A stretch of 17,343 bases of DNA from Actinomycetes bacterium (GCA_023387135.1 JAEWIK010000018.1:1-17343), one strand, 5' to 3'; shown: positions 1-6,807, numbered from the stretch's first letter. The notes: generated by a model from the sequence alone, not told the origin. Program-made: numbers and translations.

Positions 1-258
1 ATCTACGGCTCCCTCGCCTTCGAGGTGAAGCTCTGCATGGCGCAACTGCAGGGCAGCCAGCGGCTCAGCCCGAAGATCATCATCGCCGAGCACGCCCGCA
101 TGCTCGACCTCATCGAGGCCGGCGACGGGGTGGGGGTCGCCTCCCTGCTCGACGAGCACCTGGCCCGCGCCCGCGAGCTGCTCGCCGGTGCGCTGGGCGG
201 CACTCCCGGCCCCGAGGCCGAACTGCCCTCGACCGCGCTGGTCGCCGCCGCCCACTAG
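1..258 (+). CDS. GntR-family transcriptional regulator, C-terminal part of the FCD domain (5' end outside window)
   Basis: The reading frame is open from the left edge and stops with TAG at 256-258. The 85 visible residues are helical and match the end of an FCD ligand-binding domain: a conserved H and a run of the type H-x-x-x-L-x-x-x-I-x-A-G-D are followed by A-x-x-L-L-x-x-H-L near residues 36-60. In FCD regulators (FadR and relatives) this domain binds a metal ion and a small acid or sugar-acid effector and controls the N-terminal winged-helix DNA-binding domain, which lies outside the window. The last 20 or so residues are a low-complexity Ala/Pro tail. Family assignment is reasonable; effector and target genes cannot be judged from this fragment. 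Confidence 0.7.
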   Translation: MYGSLAFEVKLCMAQLQGSQRLSPKIIIAEHARMLDLIEAGDGVGVASLLDEHLARARELLAGALGGTPGPEAELPSTALVAAAH

Positions 259-296
259 TCCCGCGAAACCGGTTCGGATCGACAGCCCGCTGCGAG

Positions 297-302
297 TAGC
301 GT
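297..302 (+). promoter_or_regulatory. -10 element of a probable leaderless promoter for the GNAT gene
   Basis: TAGCGT fits the actinobacterial -10 pattern TAnnnT and ends 7 nt before the ATG at 310, so transcription would begin at or next to the start codon. No Shine-Dalgarno sequence is present. A -35 is not clear. Confidence 0.45.
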
Positions 303-309
303 GCCGCGC

Positions 310-771
310 ATGCAGATCCGTCCCGCCGTGGCAGCCGACGCCGGAGAGGTCCTCACCCTGCAGCGGGCGGCGTTCGTCAAGCAGGCCCAGTCCCACAACG
401 ACGTCTTCCTGCCGCCCCTGGTCGAGACGCTGGAGGAGATCGAGCAGGCGATCGCCGCCGGCGAGGTGCTGGTCGGACGAGAGGGGTCGCGGCTGGTCGG
501 CACCGTCCGCCGCGTGCTGAAGGACGGCGAACTGCACATCGGCAGGCTCGCCGTGGCGCCCGACCTGGAAGGCCGCGGGCTGGGTTCGCAGTTGCTGGCG
601 GCCGCCGAGAACACCCCCGGAGCCGACGTCGCGGTGCTGTTCACCGGACATCTTGCAGCCGGGAATCTGGCGATGTACTTCCGGCGGGGCTACCGTGAGT
701 TCGACAGGCGCCGGCAGTCCGACAACGTCGAGGTGATCTTCCTCCGAAAGCCCCTCGGAGCGGCGAACTAA
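310..771 (+). CDS. GNAT-family N-acetyltransferase
   Basis: A 153-residue single-domain GNAT protein, the usual length for the family. Residues 78-93 form motif A: a beta strand (GRLAVAP) followed by the acetyl-CoA pyrophosphate loop EGRGLGS, matching the R/Q-x-x-G-x-G/A signature. A second conserved part, N119 followed by Y123 and G128-Y129, fits motif B near the C-terminus. The enzyme should transfer an acetyl group from acetyl-CoA to an amine; the substrate cannot be read from sequence. A GTG at 301 would add three residues, but ATG 310 is preferred because TAGCGT lies 7 nt upstream and neither start has a ribosome-binding site. The upstream GntR gene ends 51 nt earlier and may not be cotranscribed. 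Confidence 0.8.
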   Translation: MQIRPAVAADAGEVLTLQRAAFVKQAQSHNDVFLPPLVETLEEIEQAIAAGEVLVGREGSRLVGTVRRVLKDGELHIGRLAVAPDLEGRGLGSQLLAAAENTPGADVAVLFTGHLAAGNLAMYFRRGYREFDRRRQSDNVEVIFLRKPLGAAN

Positions 772-787
772 AGCCTGTTCCGGCACC

Positions 788-801
788 AATTGCAAGCAAT
801 T
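788..801. promoter_or_regulatory. AT-rich palindrome, possible operator upstream of the CAP gene
   Basis: AATTGC and GCAATT form a perfect inverted repeat with a 2-nt spacer. It is AT-rich in an otherwise GC-rich region and sits 17 nt after the stop of the GNAT gene, in the upstream region of the CAP gene. It looks like a dimeric repressor site, but no regulator can be named. Confidence 0.3.
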
Positions 802-808
802 CACCAAA

Positions 809-885
809 ACACGTTGCGGGCAGCGTGTCGCGACGGCAGACTGACACGTGAACTGCACGTCGGGGGGACCGGCCGTGCGGCCGGT
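809..885 (+). promoter_or_regulatory. Structured leader with three consecutive hairpins before the CAP-domain gene
   Basis: Three inverted repeats follow one another: 809-828 (ACACGTTGC against GCAGCGTGT, one G-U pair), 846-860 (ACGTG against CACGT, 5-nt loop) and 868-885 (ACCGGCCG against CGGCCGGT, 2-nt spacer). The last ends 17 nt before the ATG at 903. The first could instead terminate the GNAT transcript, though no T-run follows it. The layout suggests a folded 5' leader but does not match a riboswitch class I can name. Confidence 0.35.
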
Positions 886-902
886 TAGCTCAAGGAAGCC
901 TT

Positions 903-1484
903 ATGGTCACCCCCCGCCTGATCACCAGGTCCATTGCAGCGGCGTCCTGTCTCGCGCTCCTCGCGCTTGGAACCGACGCCCCGTCGTTGTCTGTCGCCGC
1001 CCCGGTACCCGGTACCGACGCTGCCCCCACCGAGGTGGTGTCGCTCTCGTCCACGACGAAGATCGCCACCTTCGAGAAGGAACTTCTCAAGCAGATCAAC
1101 AAGGCACGCTCCACCAGCCAGAAATGTGGTTCCACCACCTACTCGGCCGCCAAGCCGCTGACGTGGAACTCCAAGCTGGGGTACGCCGCCGAGAAGCACT
1201 CCACCGAGATGTCCAAGAAGGACTTCCTCAGCCACAAGAGCGCGAACGGCGCCTCGCCGTTCACCCGCATCAAGAGCACCGGCTACAGGTACTCCGCCGC
1301 CGGCGAGACCATCGCCGCCGGCTACGCCACCCCGAAGTCGGTGGTGAAGGCATGGCTGAAGAGCCCGTCGCACTGCAAGGTGCTGATGAGCAAGAAGTTC
1401 ACCCAGTTGGGCCTCGGCTACTTCAAGGGCGACGGCAAGTACGTCAACTACACCACCGCCGACTTCGGCAAGCCGAAGAAATAG
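903..1484 (+). CDS. Secreted CAP (SCP/PR-1) domain protein
   Basis: A 193-residue protein with an N-terminal signal peptide: basic residues R5 and R9, a hydrophobic stretch at about 10-22, and a likely cleavage near the AA at 32-33. Residues 55-190 form a CAP domain. The usual polar cluster is present: H99 in AEKHSTEM, H111 in LSH, E135 in GETIAAG and H157 in the W-L-K-S-P-S-H motif. C75 and C158 may form a disulfide. Bacterial CAP proteins are exported; many are linked to the cell wall or to lipid binding, but their activities are mostly unproven. AAGGAAG lies 5 nt before the ATG and supports this start. The mature protein is rich in lysine, which is notable in a high-GC genome and would favour binding to anionic surfaces. 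It is a single-gene unit between a structured leader and a terminator. Confidence 0.85.
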   Translation: MVTPRLITRSIAAASCLALLALGTDAPSLSVAAPVPGTDAAPTEVVSLSSTTKIATFEKELLKQINKARSTSQKCGSTTYSAAKPLTWNSKLGYAAEKHSTEMSKKDFLSHKSANGASPFTRIKSTGYRYSAAGETIAAGYATPKSVVKAWLKSPSHCKVLMSKKFTQLGLGYFKGDGKYVNYTTADFGKPKK

Positions 1485-1503
1485 GCGGCAACAGCCTCGC
1501 AGT

Positions 1504-1540
1504 GGTGGGCTCCGCACCGGCTTCGGTGTGTGAGCCCACC
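1504..1540. terminator. Bidirectional terminator hairpin between the convergent CAP and LacI-type genes
   Basis: GGTGGGCTC (1504-1512) pairs perfectly with GAGCCCACC (1532-1540), and an inner stem CACCG/CGGTG with a GCTT loop extends it. It lies 20 nt after the CAP stop and 26 nt beyond the stop of the minus-strand LacI-type gene. There is no long T-run, as is common for actinobacterial terminators. Confidence 0.7.
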
Positions 1541-1565
1541 GCTTCGTCGTCTCCGGGCCCGTCCC

Positions 1566-2138
1566 TCAGGCGGGCGTGGCGACCCTGACGCGCTCGACTG
1601 TCTCGTACGCGTCGGTGTCACGCGGCGACGCGAGCCCTCGACGGACCGCGTCGGCCACCGCCGCGGCGGTCGCGTCGGGATCGGCGCCCGGGTCCTCGAC
1701 CCTGACGACCTTGATCCTCCGCAGGCGCAACCACTCCGGGTCGGGCAGTTCATCCTCCGTCGCGCACACGACGGTGGCGTCCATCGCCACCTCGCGGGCC
1801 GCCGCTGTGGGCCCTTCGGCACACCCCGGCAGCAGCGTCAGCGACAGTCCCGAACCGGCGAACTCGTCCGCCAGCGCCCCGAGGAACGCCGACGTGCCGG
1901 CGTCCGCCAGGACGGCGCGGAGCTCACCGGGCCAGAGCACCCCCACGGTGCCCGTCCTGCCTCGCGCGAGCGAACGCGCCGACGGGTCCGGCCCGGCGTA
2001 ACCGAGCCGTTGCGCGACATCAAGGATTCTTGCCCGCAGCGCCTGTGACAATTGGTCCGGACGCGAAAAAGCGTTCGACACCGTCATGCGGCTGACACCG
2101 ACTTCGTCGGCTATCGACTGCAGGGTGATTCTCGGCAT
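1566..2138 (-). CDS. Short LacI-family DNA-binding protein lacking the C-terminal half of the effector domain
   Basis: The start is ATG at 2138, chosen because GGAGGGGAAG lies 5 nt upstream and the frame begins with the typical LacI opening M-P-R-I-T-L-Q-S-I-A. Residues 4-48 are a complete LacI helix-turn-helix with hinge helix (IADEVGVSRMTVSNAFSRP, then R-x-x-I-L-x-x-A-x-x-L-G-Y). From residue 62 (RTGTVGVLWP) a periplasmic-binding-protein-like domain begins, but the protein stops at residue 190, while LacI proteins are usually 320-350 residues. Only about the first subdomain remains. No missing part is found downstream, where the shared terminator and CAP gene begin. It may be a degraded gene or a small regulator with an altered or lost ligand response. 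The HTH itself looks intact. Confidence 0.8.
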   Translation of the reverse strand: MPRITLQSIADEVGVSRMTVSNAFSRPDQLSQALRARILDVAQRLGYAGPDPSARSLARGRTGTVGVLWPGELRAVLADAGTSAFLGALADEFAGSGLSLTLLPGCAEGPTAAAREVAMDATVVCATEDELPDPEWLRLRRIKVVRVEDPGADPDATAAAVADAVRRGLASPRDTDAYETVERVRVATPA

Positions 2139-2291
2139 GTGACTTCCCCTCCCAGGCCACAACGTCCCCGACGGAACATTATCGCCGCGGAGACCAAGGG
2201 CGCTGTCGGAAACCGGAAGCCGAGCCCGGACAGGCAACTGCCCCCCGGCGAAACACCGGAGGGCAGGAGCGAGGGGTGTGCTGTCCATTAA

Positions 2292-2339
2292 CTCGGACGG
2301 GGGTTCTCACCCCCGCCCGAGAGCAGGTGGCAACACCTG
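2292..2339 (-). terminator. Tandem terminator hairpins after the small membrane protein gene
   Basis: Two hairpins follow the minus-strand stop at 2341. The nearer one is CAGGTG-GCAA-CACCTG (2324-2339). The second is a 13-bp stem with one mismatch and a TCTC loop (2292-2321), followed on the minus strand by TTAATG. They separate this gene from the LacI-type gene. Confidence 0.65.
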
Positions 2340-2340
2340 G

Positions 2341-2811
2341 CTATACGGTGACCGTTTCCGCCCTGGTGGCGGCGGCGGTCTGGACGGCGGCGGTGCCGGT
2401 GAGCCTCAGGGCCCAGCCCACGAGGATCGAGAGCACCCCGACGCCGACGGCGAACAGTGCGACACCGAAGGCGATCACCGAGGTGAACAGTGACGCACGG
2501 AGGAAGGAGCCGTTCATCGCGGTGGCGCGCAACGGATCATCCTTGCCGAGTTCGGCGTAGGTCTTGCCGTCGGTCGCGGCGAGCGCGTGGTGGTTGATCA
2601 TGTCGGCCTGGACGAAGGCGCTGATCGGGTCGACGACCGGAGCGCCGGCCATCATGTAGGCGTCCTGGGAGACGGTGATCCGCTCCGCGGCGAGCTTGGT
2701 GCTGACGCCGGCCCAGGTGCCGATGCCTGCGATGACGAAGACGAGGCCGAGGATCATGGTGATCAGGCCGATGGTGCGTACCTTCGCACCGTTCGCGGTT
2801 GCGAGAGCCAT
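2341..2811 (-). CDS. Small membrane protein with two transmembrane helices (unknown function)
   Basis: A 156-residue protein starting at ATG 2811, supported by AGGGGAAC about 6 nt upstream; the frame stays open further upstream to 2892 but has no comparable signal there. It has a hydrophobic helix at about residues 15-35 (IGLITMILGLVFVIAGIG), a polar middle of about 75 residues, a second helix at about 108-135 (SVIAFGVALFAVGVGVLSIL) and a short Ala/Thr tail. The middle section, with MMAGAPVVDPISAFVQADMI, is probably extracellular. From memory, similar actinobacterial proteins are often labelled 'aromatic ring-opening dioxygenase LigA' in databases. Nothing here supports that: no metal ligands or catalytic domain are visible, and the name should not be carried over. 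It is transcribed alone, from an intergenic region with two iron-box-like sites. Confidence 0.8.
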   Translation of the reverse strand: MALATANGAKVRTIGLITMILGLVFVIAGIGTWAGVSTKLAAERITVSQDAYMMAGAPVVDPISAFVQADMINHHALAATDGKTYAELGKDDPLRATAMNGSFLRASLFTSVIAFGVALFAVGVGVLSILVGWALRLTGTAAVQTAAATRAETVTV

Positions 2812-2928
2812 GGGGGTTCCCCTGTTTCTTGCACGAGAGTTCGTTGCCACTCTGCCCTTCAACACCCTCGTCGGGAGTGACCTGTCGTGCATCTCAGGTC
2901 GCTGTCAAGGAGCATCTGCTACGTAAAG

Positions 2929-2947
2929 TTAGGCAATGCTTGCCTCA
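2929..2947. promoter_or_regulatory. DtxR/IdeR-like iron box 1
   Basis: TTAGGCAATGCTTGCCTCA matches the published consensus TTAGGTTAGSCTAACCTAA at 13 of 19 positions by eye. It is also self-symmetric: TTAGGCAA on one side, TGAGGCAA on the reverse strand. In actinobacteria Fe2+-loaded DtxR or IdeR binds such sites, usually repressing iron uptake genes. Confidence 0.5.
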
Positions 2948-2986
2948 TCTGTCCACTCGAAACGGGGAATAACGCGGGTGATCTTC

Positions 2987-3005
2987 TTAGGGCAGCCACA
3001 CCTAA
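2987..3005. promoter_or_regulatory. DtxR/IdeR-like iron box 2
   Basis: TTAGGGCAGCCACACCTAA matches the IdeR/DtxR consensus at 15 of 19 positions by eye, with both outer arms (TTAGG and CCTAA) perfect. It is the stronger of the two sites. It lies about 170-180 bp from both flanking start codons, so which gene it controls is not decided by position. Confidence 0.6.
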
Positions 3006-3176
3006 CGCTCCAACCGGACGGAAGTGTCCTCTTAGGTATCACATCTAGTCGGAGGCGGTTTTTCCACGAACGGTGAGAACATGGACGGCGGAAGGTCTCT
3101 CAAAGTCTCGGAGAACCCGCCCGCACGGCGGGAACCCGGGGTTACTCTCGAACGGAGCCGACCAGAGGGGAGCCAC

Positions 3177-4040
3177 ATGAAGTACCGCACTATCGGCGGA
3201 CGCAGCGTGAGCGCGATCGGTCTCGGCGGCATGCCGATGTCCATCGAAGGAAGACCTGACGATCGCCAGCAGAGCATCGCCACGATCCACGCCGCGCTGG
3301 ACGCCGGCGTCACGTTCATCGACACCGCCGACGCGTACCACCTGCACGCCGGCGAGGTCGGCCACAACGAGGAATTGATCGCCGAGGCGCTCGCGAATTG
3401 CGGCCCGGCGGACGTCCTCGTCGCCACCAAGGGCGGCCACCTGCGTCCCGGTGACGGGTCGTGGACCATCAACGGCCACCCCGACTACCTCAAGAAGGCA
3501 GCGCGCGAGTCCGCCCGCCGCCTCGGGGTCGAGGCCATCGGCCTCTACCAGCACCACCGTCCCGATCCGACCGTCCCGTACGAGGACTCGATAGGCGCCC
3601 TGCGCGACCTGCTGGACGCGGGAGTCATCCAGATGGCCGGGATCTCCAACGCCTCGGTCGCCCAGATCGACATCGCGCGCGGCATCCTCGGCGACGACCT
3701 GGTGTCGGTGCAGAACCAGTTCAGCCCGCGCTACCCCGACACGCTGCGCGAGCTCGAGTACTGCGCGGAACTCGGCCTGGCGTTCCTGCCGTGGAGCCCG
3801 CTCGGCGGCATCCGCAGGGCTCCGCAGCTCGGCAGCACGCACAGCGTGCTCTCGGAGATCGCCAAGGCCCGCGACATCAGCACCTACCAGGTGGTGCTCG
3901 CCTGGGAGTTGTCGCTGGCGGACGTCGTGATCCCGATCCCGGGCGCCTCGCGTCCGGCGTCGATCACCGACAGCGCCAAGGCTGCCGACCTCGTGCTCGA
4001 CGAGGCCGAGATCGTGAGGATCGAGAACTCGCTCGCCTGA
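3177..4040 (+). CDS. Aldo/keto reductase
   Basis: A 287-residue NAD(P)H-dependent oxidoreductase of the AKR superfamily (TIM barrel). It opens with MKYRTIGGRSVSAIGLGG, typical of this family. The catalytic tetrad is complete: D49 and Y54 in FIDTADAYHLH, K85 in VATKGG and H126 in LYQHHRPD. Near the C-terminus, VVIPIPGASRPASI is the usual cofactor-phosphate-binding stretch. The natural substrate (an aldehyde or ketone) cannot be inferred. The start is set by GAGGGGAG 5 nt before ATG 3177; an in-frame ATG at 3081 would add 32 residues that look non-homologous. It follows the intergenic region with two iron-box-like sites, so iron- or redox-linked control is possible but unproven. A strong hairpin ends the transcript. 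Confidence 0.9.
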   Translation: MKYRTIGGRSVSAIGLGGMPMSIEGRPDDRQQSIATIHAALDAGVTFIDTADAYHLHAGEVGHNEELIAEALANCGPADVLVATKGGHLRPGDGSWTINGHPDYLKKAARESARRLGVEAIGLYQHHRPDPTVPYEDSIGALRDLLDAGVIQMAGISNASVAQIDIARGILGDDLVSVQNQFSPRYPDTLRELEYCAELGLAFLPWSPLGGIRRAPQLGSTHSVLSEIAKARDISTYQVVLAWELSLADVVIPIPGASRPASITDSAKAADLVLDEAEIVRIENSLA

Positions 4041-4045
4041 GCCGC

Positions 4046-4087
4046 ACCGCGAATCCGGCAGTGTGGGACCCTGCCGGATTTCGCGGT
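4046..4087 (+). terminator. Terminator hairpin after the aldo/keto reductase gene
   Basis: ACCGCGAATCCGGCAG (4046-4061) pairs with CTGCCGGATTTCGCGGT (4071-4087) apart from one bulged T. The stem begins 6 nt after the stop codon. No T-run follows. Confidence 0.75.
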
Positions 4088-4184
4088 GGCAATATGGCCC
4101 ATCGCAGCGCGTGCGGCGCCGGGGCCGGGGTTCCTTCTGTCAGTGGGTCCACTTACTGTGGAAACTCAGGCGAAGGAGTTCACC

Positions 4185-4550
4185 ATGGCACACGGCGACA
4201 TCACTCACATCGAGATCCCCTACGACGACAGGGTCCGCGCCGTCGCGTTCTACGAGACGGTCTTCGGCTGGGACATCGGCGAGCCCCCCGGCTACGAGGG
4301 CTACCCGATGTGGCAGGCCCCGAACCAGATCAGCGGGGGCGGCTTCGTGGCGCGGACGGAGGCCAACGGCACGCCGCTGAGCTACATCGAGGTCGACTCG
4401 ATCGACGACACCCTCACCTCGGTCACCGCCAACGGCGGCACTGTCGTCCGTGAGAAGACGCCGATCTCCGACACCAGCTGGTACGCGGTCTTCCGCGACT
4501 CGGAGGGCAACCAGCTCGGCATCTACGAAGGGGCCACAGACTCCGAGTAG
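4185..4550 (+). CDS. VOC-superfamily (glyoxalase/bleomycin-resistance fold) protein
   Basis: A 121-residue single-domain protein of the vicinal oxygen chelate fold. It opens with the strand ITHIEIPYDD, then the helix RAVAFYETVFGWDI, a hallmark of the family; F-R-D-S-E-G-N-Q-L-G-I-Y at about 106-117 is the typical last strand. H7 and E115-equivalent positions occur near the usual metal sites, but E in the last strand is replaced here by I116-Y117 within GIYE, so metal binding is uncertain. Members include dioxygenases, lyases and antibiotic-binding proteins; the class here is unknown. The start is fixed by AAGGAG 6 nt before ATG 4185. It lies between two terminators and is probably transcribed alone. 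Confidence 0.85.
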   Translation: MAHGDITHIEIPYDDRVRAVAFYETVFGWDIGEPPGYEGYPMWQAPNQISGGGFVARTEANGTPLSYIEVDSIDDTLTSVTANGGTVVREKTPISDTSWYAVFRDSEGNQLGIYEGATDSE

Positions 4551-4557
4551 TCCCGTC

Positions 4558-4575
4558 GCCGGGAATACCCCCGGC
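4558..4575 (+). terminator. Terminator-like hairpin after the VOC gene
   Basis: GCCGGG (4558-4563) pairs with CCCGGC (4570-4575) around a 6-nt loop, 8 nt after the stop. The following stretch TGACAAGTTCTTATA is relatively T-rich. Confidence 0.5.
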
Positions 4576-4663
4576 TGACAAGTTCTTATACCTGCAGTCA
4601 GCGCCAACGTCGTCGCGGCAGGCCGCCTCTGCGCGGCCAACGACACCACTCGCTAGGGGAACA

Positions 4664-6217
4664 ATGAGCCACGCTGACGCCACCATCGCCGACGAGCCGG
4701 TCGCCCAGGCGGCCGCCCGTGCCGGCGGCACCACCACGAGCCCGACGGGCCTCGACCTGACAGCGCCTCCGGGCGAGACGTCCAGGGTCGCCGCCCGTCC
4801 GTCCGACAAGCTGCCCAGGGAGACGCTGACACTTCTCACAGTGCTGCTCGTCGGAGCCTTCGTCGTGATCCTCAACGAGACGGCGATGAACGTCGCGCTC
4901 GCCAGCATCATGACCGACCTGCGGGTCGACGAGCGCGCTGCCCAGTGGCTCACCACCGGCTTCATGCTCACCATGGCCGTCGTCATCCCGACGACCGGCT
5001 GGCTGCTGCAGCGGCTGTCCACCCGCGCGGCGTTCGTCATGGCGATGTCGCTGTTCAGCCTCGGCACGCTGACCTGCGCGCTCGCCTTCTCGTTCCCGCT
5101 GCTGCTGGGCGGCAGGATCATCCAGGCCAGCGGGACCGCGATCATGATGCCGCTGCTCATGACGACGGTCATGGACCTCGTCCCGCCGCACATGCGCGGC
5201 AGGGTGATGGGCACCATCAGCCTCGTCATCGCCGTCGCTCCCGCCATCGGCCCGACGGTGTCGGGCATCGTGCTGCAGTTCCTGCCCTGGCGGTTCGTCT
5301 TCGTCGTCGTCCTGCCGATCGCGCTGACAATCCTCGGCCTCGGCATCAAGTTCGTCCGCAACATCGAATCGGGACGCGAGGTCACCCTCGACGGGCTCAG
5401 CATCCCGCTCGCGGCGCTCGGCTTCGGCGGCCTGGTCTACGGGCTCAGCCTCGTGGGCAACTCTGTCGCACCGCCGTGGGAACTCGGCAGCGTGCTCACC
5501 GTCGGCGCCCTGTCGCTGGCGGCGTTCGGGTGGCGGCAGCTCAGGCTGCAGCGCACCGACAGCGCGCTGCTCGACCTGCGCACGTTCACCATCAGGAACT
5601 TCGCCATCTCGGCGGTCGTCATGGGCATCGTCATGCTGGCGCTGTTCGGTTCGGTGATCGCCCTGCCGCTCCTGCTGCAGAAGGCGCTGCACCTCGACCC
5701 GCTGAGCGTGGGCCTGCTCATGCTGCCCGGCGGCATCCTCATGGGCCTCATGGGCCCGGTCGTCGGCAGGCTCTACGACGTCGTCGGCCCGCGGTGGCTG
5801 CTGATCCCGGGCGGTGCGGTGGTCACCGGCGCTTTCGCGCTGTTCGCCACCGTCACCCCGGCCACCCCGTGGTGGCAGCTCATGGTCGCCAACCTGCTGC
5901 TGAGCCTCGGTTTCGCGTTCATGATGACGCCGCTGTTCACCACCGCGCTCGGCTCGCTGCCGCACTCGCTGCGCAGCTACGGCTCGGCGACGGTCGGCAC
6001 GATCCAGCAGGTGGCGGGTGCCGCCGGCACTGCCCTGTTCGTCACCATCATGTCGACGGTCTCGGCGACCGCGGGCGGCACTCCCGAGGCGGCGCTGGCC
6101 ACCGGGGCGCGGGCCGCCTTCCTGGCGGTGGGCGGCATCTGGGTGCTCGGCGTCGTGGCGTCAGCCTTCGTCGGCAGGGTCGAGGACGAGCACCCGGCCG
6201 GGGCGCCCGTCCACTGA
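4664..6217 (+). CDS. MFS multidrug efflux transporter, DHA2 (14-helix) family
   Basis: A 517-residue drug:H+ antiporter-2 type transporter, the usual length for the family. A polar N-terminal tail of about 52 residues precedes the first helix (about 55-75). The family D1 region is LNETAMNVALASIMTDL (70-86), in the form with E rather than D seen in LmrB-like transporters. Helix 5 carries the antiporter motif C (about 184-201, with the run A-P-A-I-G-P). The second half has the extra helices expected for a 14-TM protein. It should expel hydrophobic drugs using the proton gradient; specificity is not readable. AGGGGAACA immediately precedes ATG 4664 and fixes the start. No adjacent TetR or MarR regulator is seen, which is unusual for an inducible pump. 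The C-terminus is short (VEDEHPAGAPVH). Confidence 0.9.
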   Translation: MSHADATIADEPVAQAAARAGGTTTSPTGLDLTAPPGETSRVAARPSDKLPRETLTLLTVLLVGAFVVILNETAMNVALASIMTDLRVDERAAQWLTTGFMLTMAVVIPTTGWLLQRLSTRAAFVMAMSLFSLGTLTCALAFSFPLLLGGRIIQASGTAIMMPLLMTTVMDLVPPHMRGRVMGTISLVIAVAPAIGPTVSGIVLQFLPWRFVFVVVLPIALTILGLGIKFVRNIESGREVTLDGLSIPLAALGFGGLVYGLSLVGNSVAPPWELGSVLTVGALSLAAFGWRQLRLQRTDSALLDLRTFTIRNFAISAVVMGIVMLALFGSVIALPLLLQKALHLDPLSVGLLMLPGGILMGLMGPVVGRLYDVVGPRWLLIPGGAVVTGAFALFATVTPATPWWQLMVANLLLSLGFAFMMTPLFTTALGSLPHSLRSYGSATVGTIQQVAGAAGTALFVTIMSTVSATAGGTPEAALATGARAAFLAVGGIWVLGVVASAFVGRVEDEHPAGAPVH

Positions 6218-6237
6218 TGACCGGCGGCGCGCGGTTG

Positions 6238-6243
6238 TAGCCT
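6238..6243 (+). promoter_or_regulatory. -10 element of a probable leaderless promoter for the Nudix gene
   Basis: TAGCCT fits TAnnnT and ends 6 nt before the GTG at 6250. There is no Shine-Dalgarno sequence in the 33-nt gap after the transporter stop. Confidence 0.45.
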
Positions 6244-6249
6244 GACCCC

Positions 6250-6732
6250 GTGTCGACACCCGAGTTCATCATCGAACTGCGCGAGAAGGTCGGGCACCTC
6301 CCGCTGTGGTTGTCGGGTTCCACCGCCGTCGTGGTGCGCCCGGGGCCCGAGGGCGACGAGGTGTTGCTCATCCAGCGCGCCGACAACGGCCACTGGACGC
6401 CCGTCAGCGGGATCATCGACCCGGGCGAGCAGCCTCACGTCACCGCCCTGCGGGAGGTGGCCGAGGAGGCCGGCGTCGTCGCGGAGGTCGAGCGCCTGGT
6501 GTGGCTGACGGTCACCGAGCCGATCGTGTACGCCAACGGCGACCAGACCCGCTACATCGACCACGTCTTCAGGTGCCGCTACGTCTCGGGCGAGCCGCGA
6601 CCGGTGGACGGAGAGGCGGCGCGGGCGGCCTTCTTCCCCGCCACTGCCCTGCCGGAGATGCCCGAGCGGCAGCGTGCCTGCGTCGAGGTGGCGCTGCAGA
6701 ACAGGCCGGAGGCCCGACTGGGCGACGGCTAG
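6250..6732 (+). CDS. Nudix hydrolase
   Basis: A 160-residue protein with a perfect Nudix box (G-x5-E-x7-R-E-U-x-E-E-x-G-U) at residues 54-76: G54, E60, R68, E69, E72, E73, G75 and V76 are all in place. Nudix enzymes cleave nucleoside diphosphates linked to another group (X), using Mg2+ or Mn2+ held by the E-E pair. The flanking stretch GHWTPVSGIIDPGEQP resembles NTP-pyrophosphohydrolases of the MutT/ADP-ribose group, but the substrate is not decided. It starts with GTG at 6250 with no ribosome-binding site, and a -10-like TAGCCT 6 nt upstream suggests leaderless translation. It lies 32 nt after the transporter and 75 nt before the antiporter, all on the same strand. Confidence 0.9.
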   Translation: MSTPEFIIELREKVGHLPLWLSGSTAVVVRPGPEGDEVLLIQRADNGHWTPVSGIIDPGEQPHVTALREVAEEAGVVAEVERLVWLTVTEPIVYANGDQTRYIDHVFRCRYVSGEPRPVDGEAARAAFFPATALPEMPERQRACVEVALQNRPEARLGDG

Positions 6733-6807
6733 GAATTGCCCCGGCAGCGCCGAGCCGCCACGGCGGGCGCCCGCTAGTGTCGAGCCAGCGCGCGGATGGG
6801 AGAACTC

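Larger units (their letters stand above)
2812..3176. other. 365-bp divergent intergenic region with clustered TTAGG motifs
   Basis: No gene is seen here. The stretch is visibly less GC-rich than its flanks, especially 2900-3060. It holds two 19-bp DtxR/IdeR-like sites (2929-2947 and 2987-3005), a further half-site TTAGGT at 3032-3037, a minus-strand TTGACA (2904-2909) that could be a -35 for the membrane protein gene though no good -10 follows, and a 6-bp hairpin CCCGCC/GGCGGG at 3116-3132 in the leader of the aldo/keto reductase gene. Confidence 0.6.

Noticed and set aside
862..900. Possible c-di-AMP (ydaO-type) riboswitch before the CAP gene, suggested by CGGGGGGACC
   Set aside because: The stretch between this box and the start is too short, and the other conserved blocks of the class, including the closing AGCTAACCTCG-like segment, are missing.
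2341..2811. Annotation as aromatic ring-opening dioxygenase LigA
   Set aside because: The protein is a small two-helix membrane protein with no dioxygenase motifs; the name appears to be a propagated database error.
3081..3176. Earlier in-frame ATG for the aldo/keto reductase, adding 32 residues
   Set aside because: The family normally begins at MKYRTIGG, the extra residues look random, and the strong ribosome-binding site is directly before 3177.
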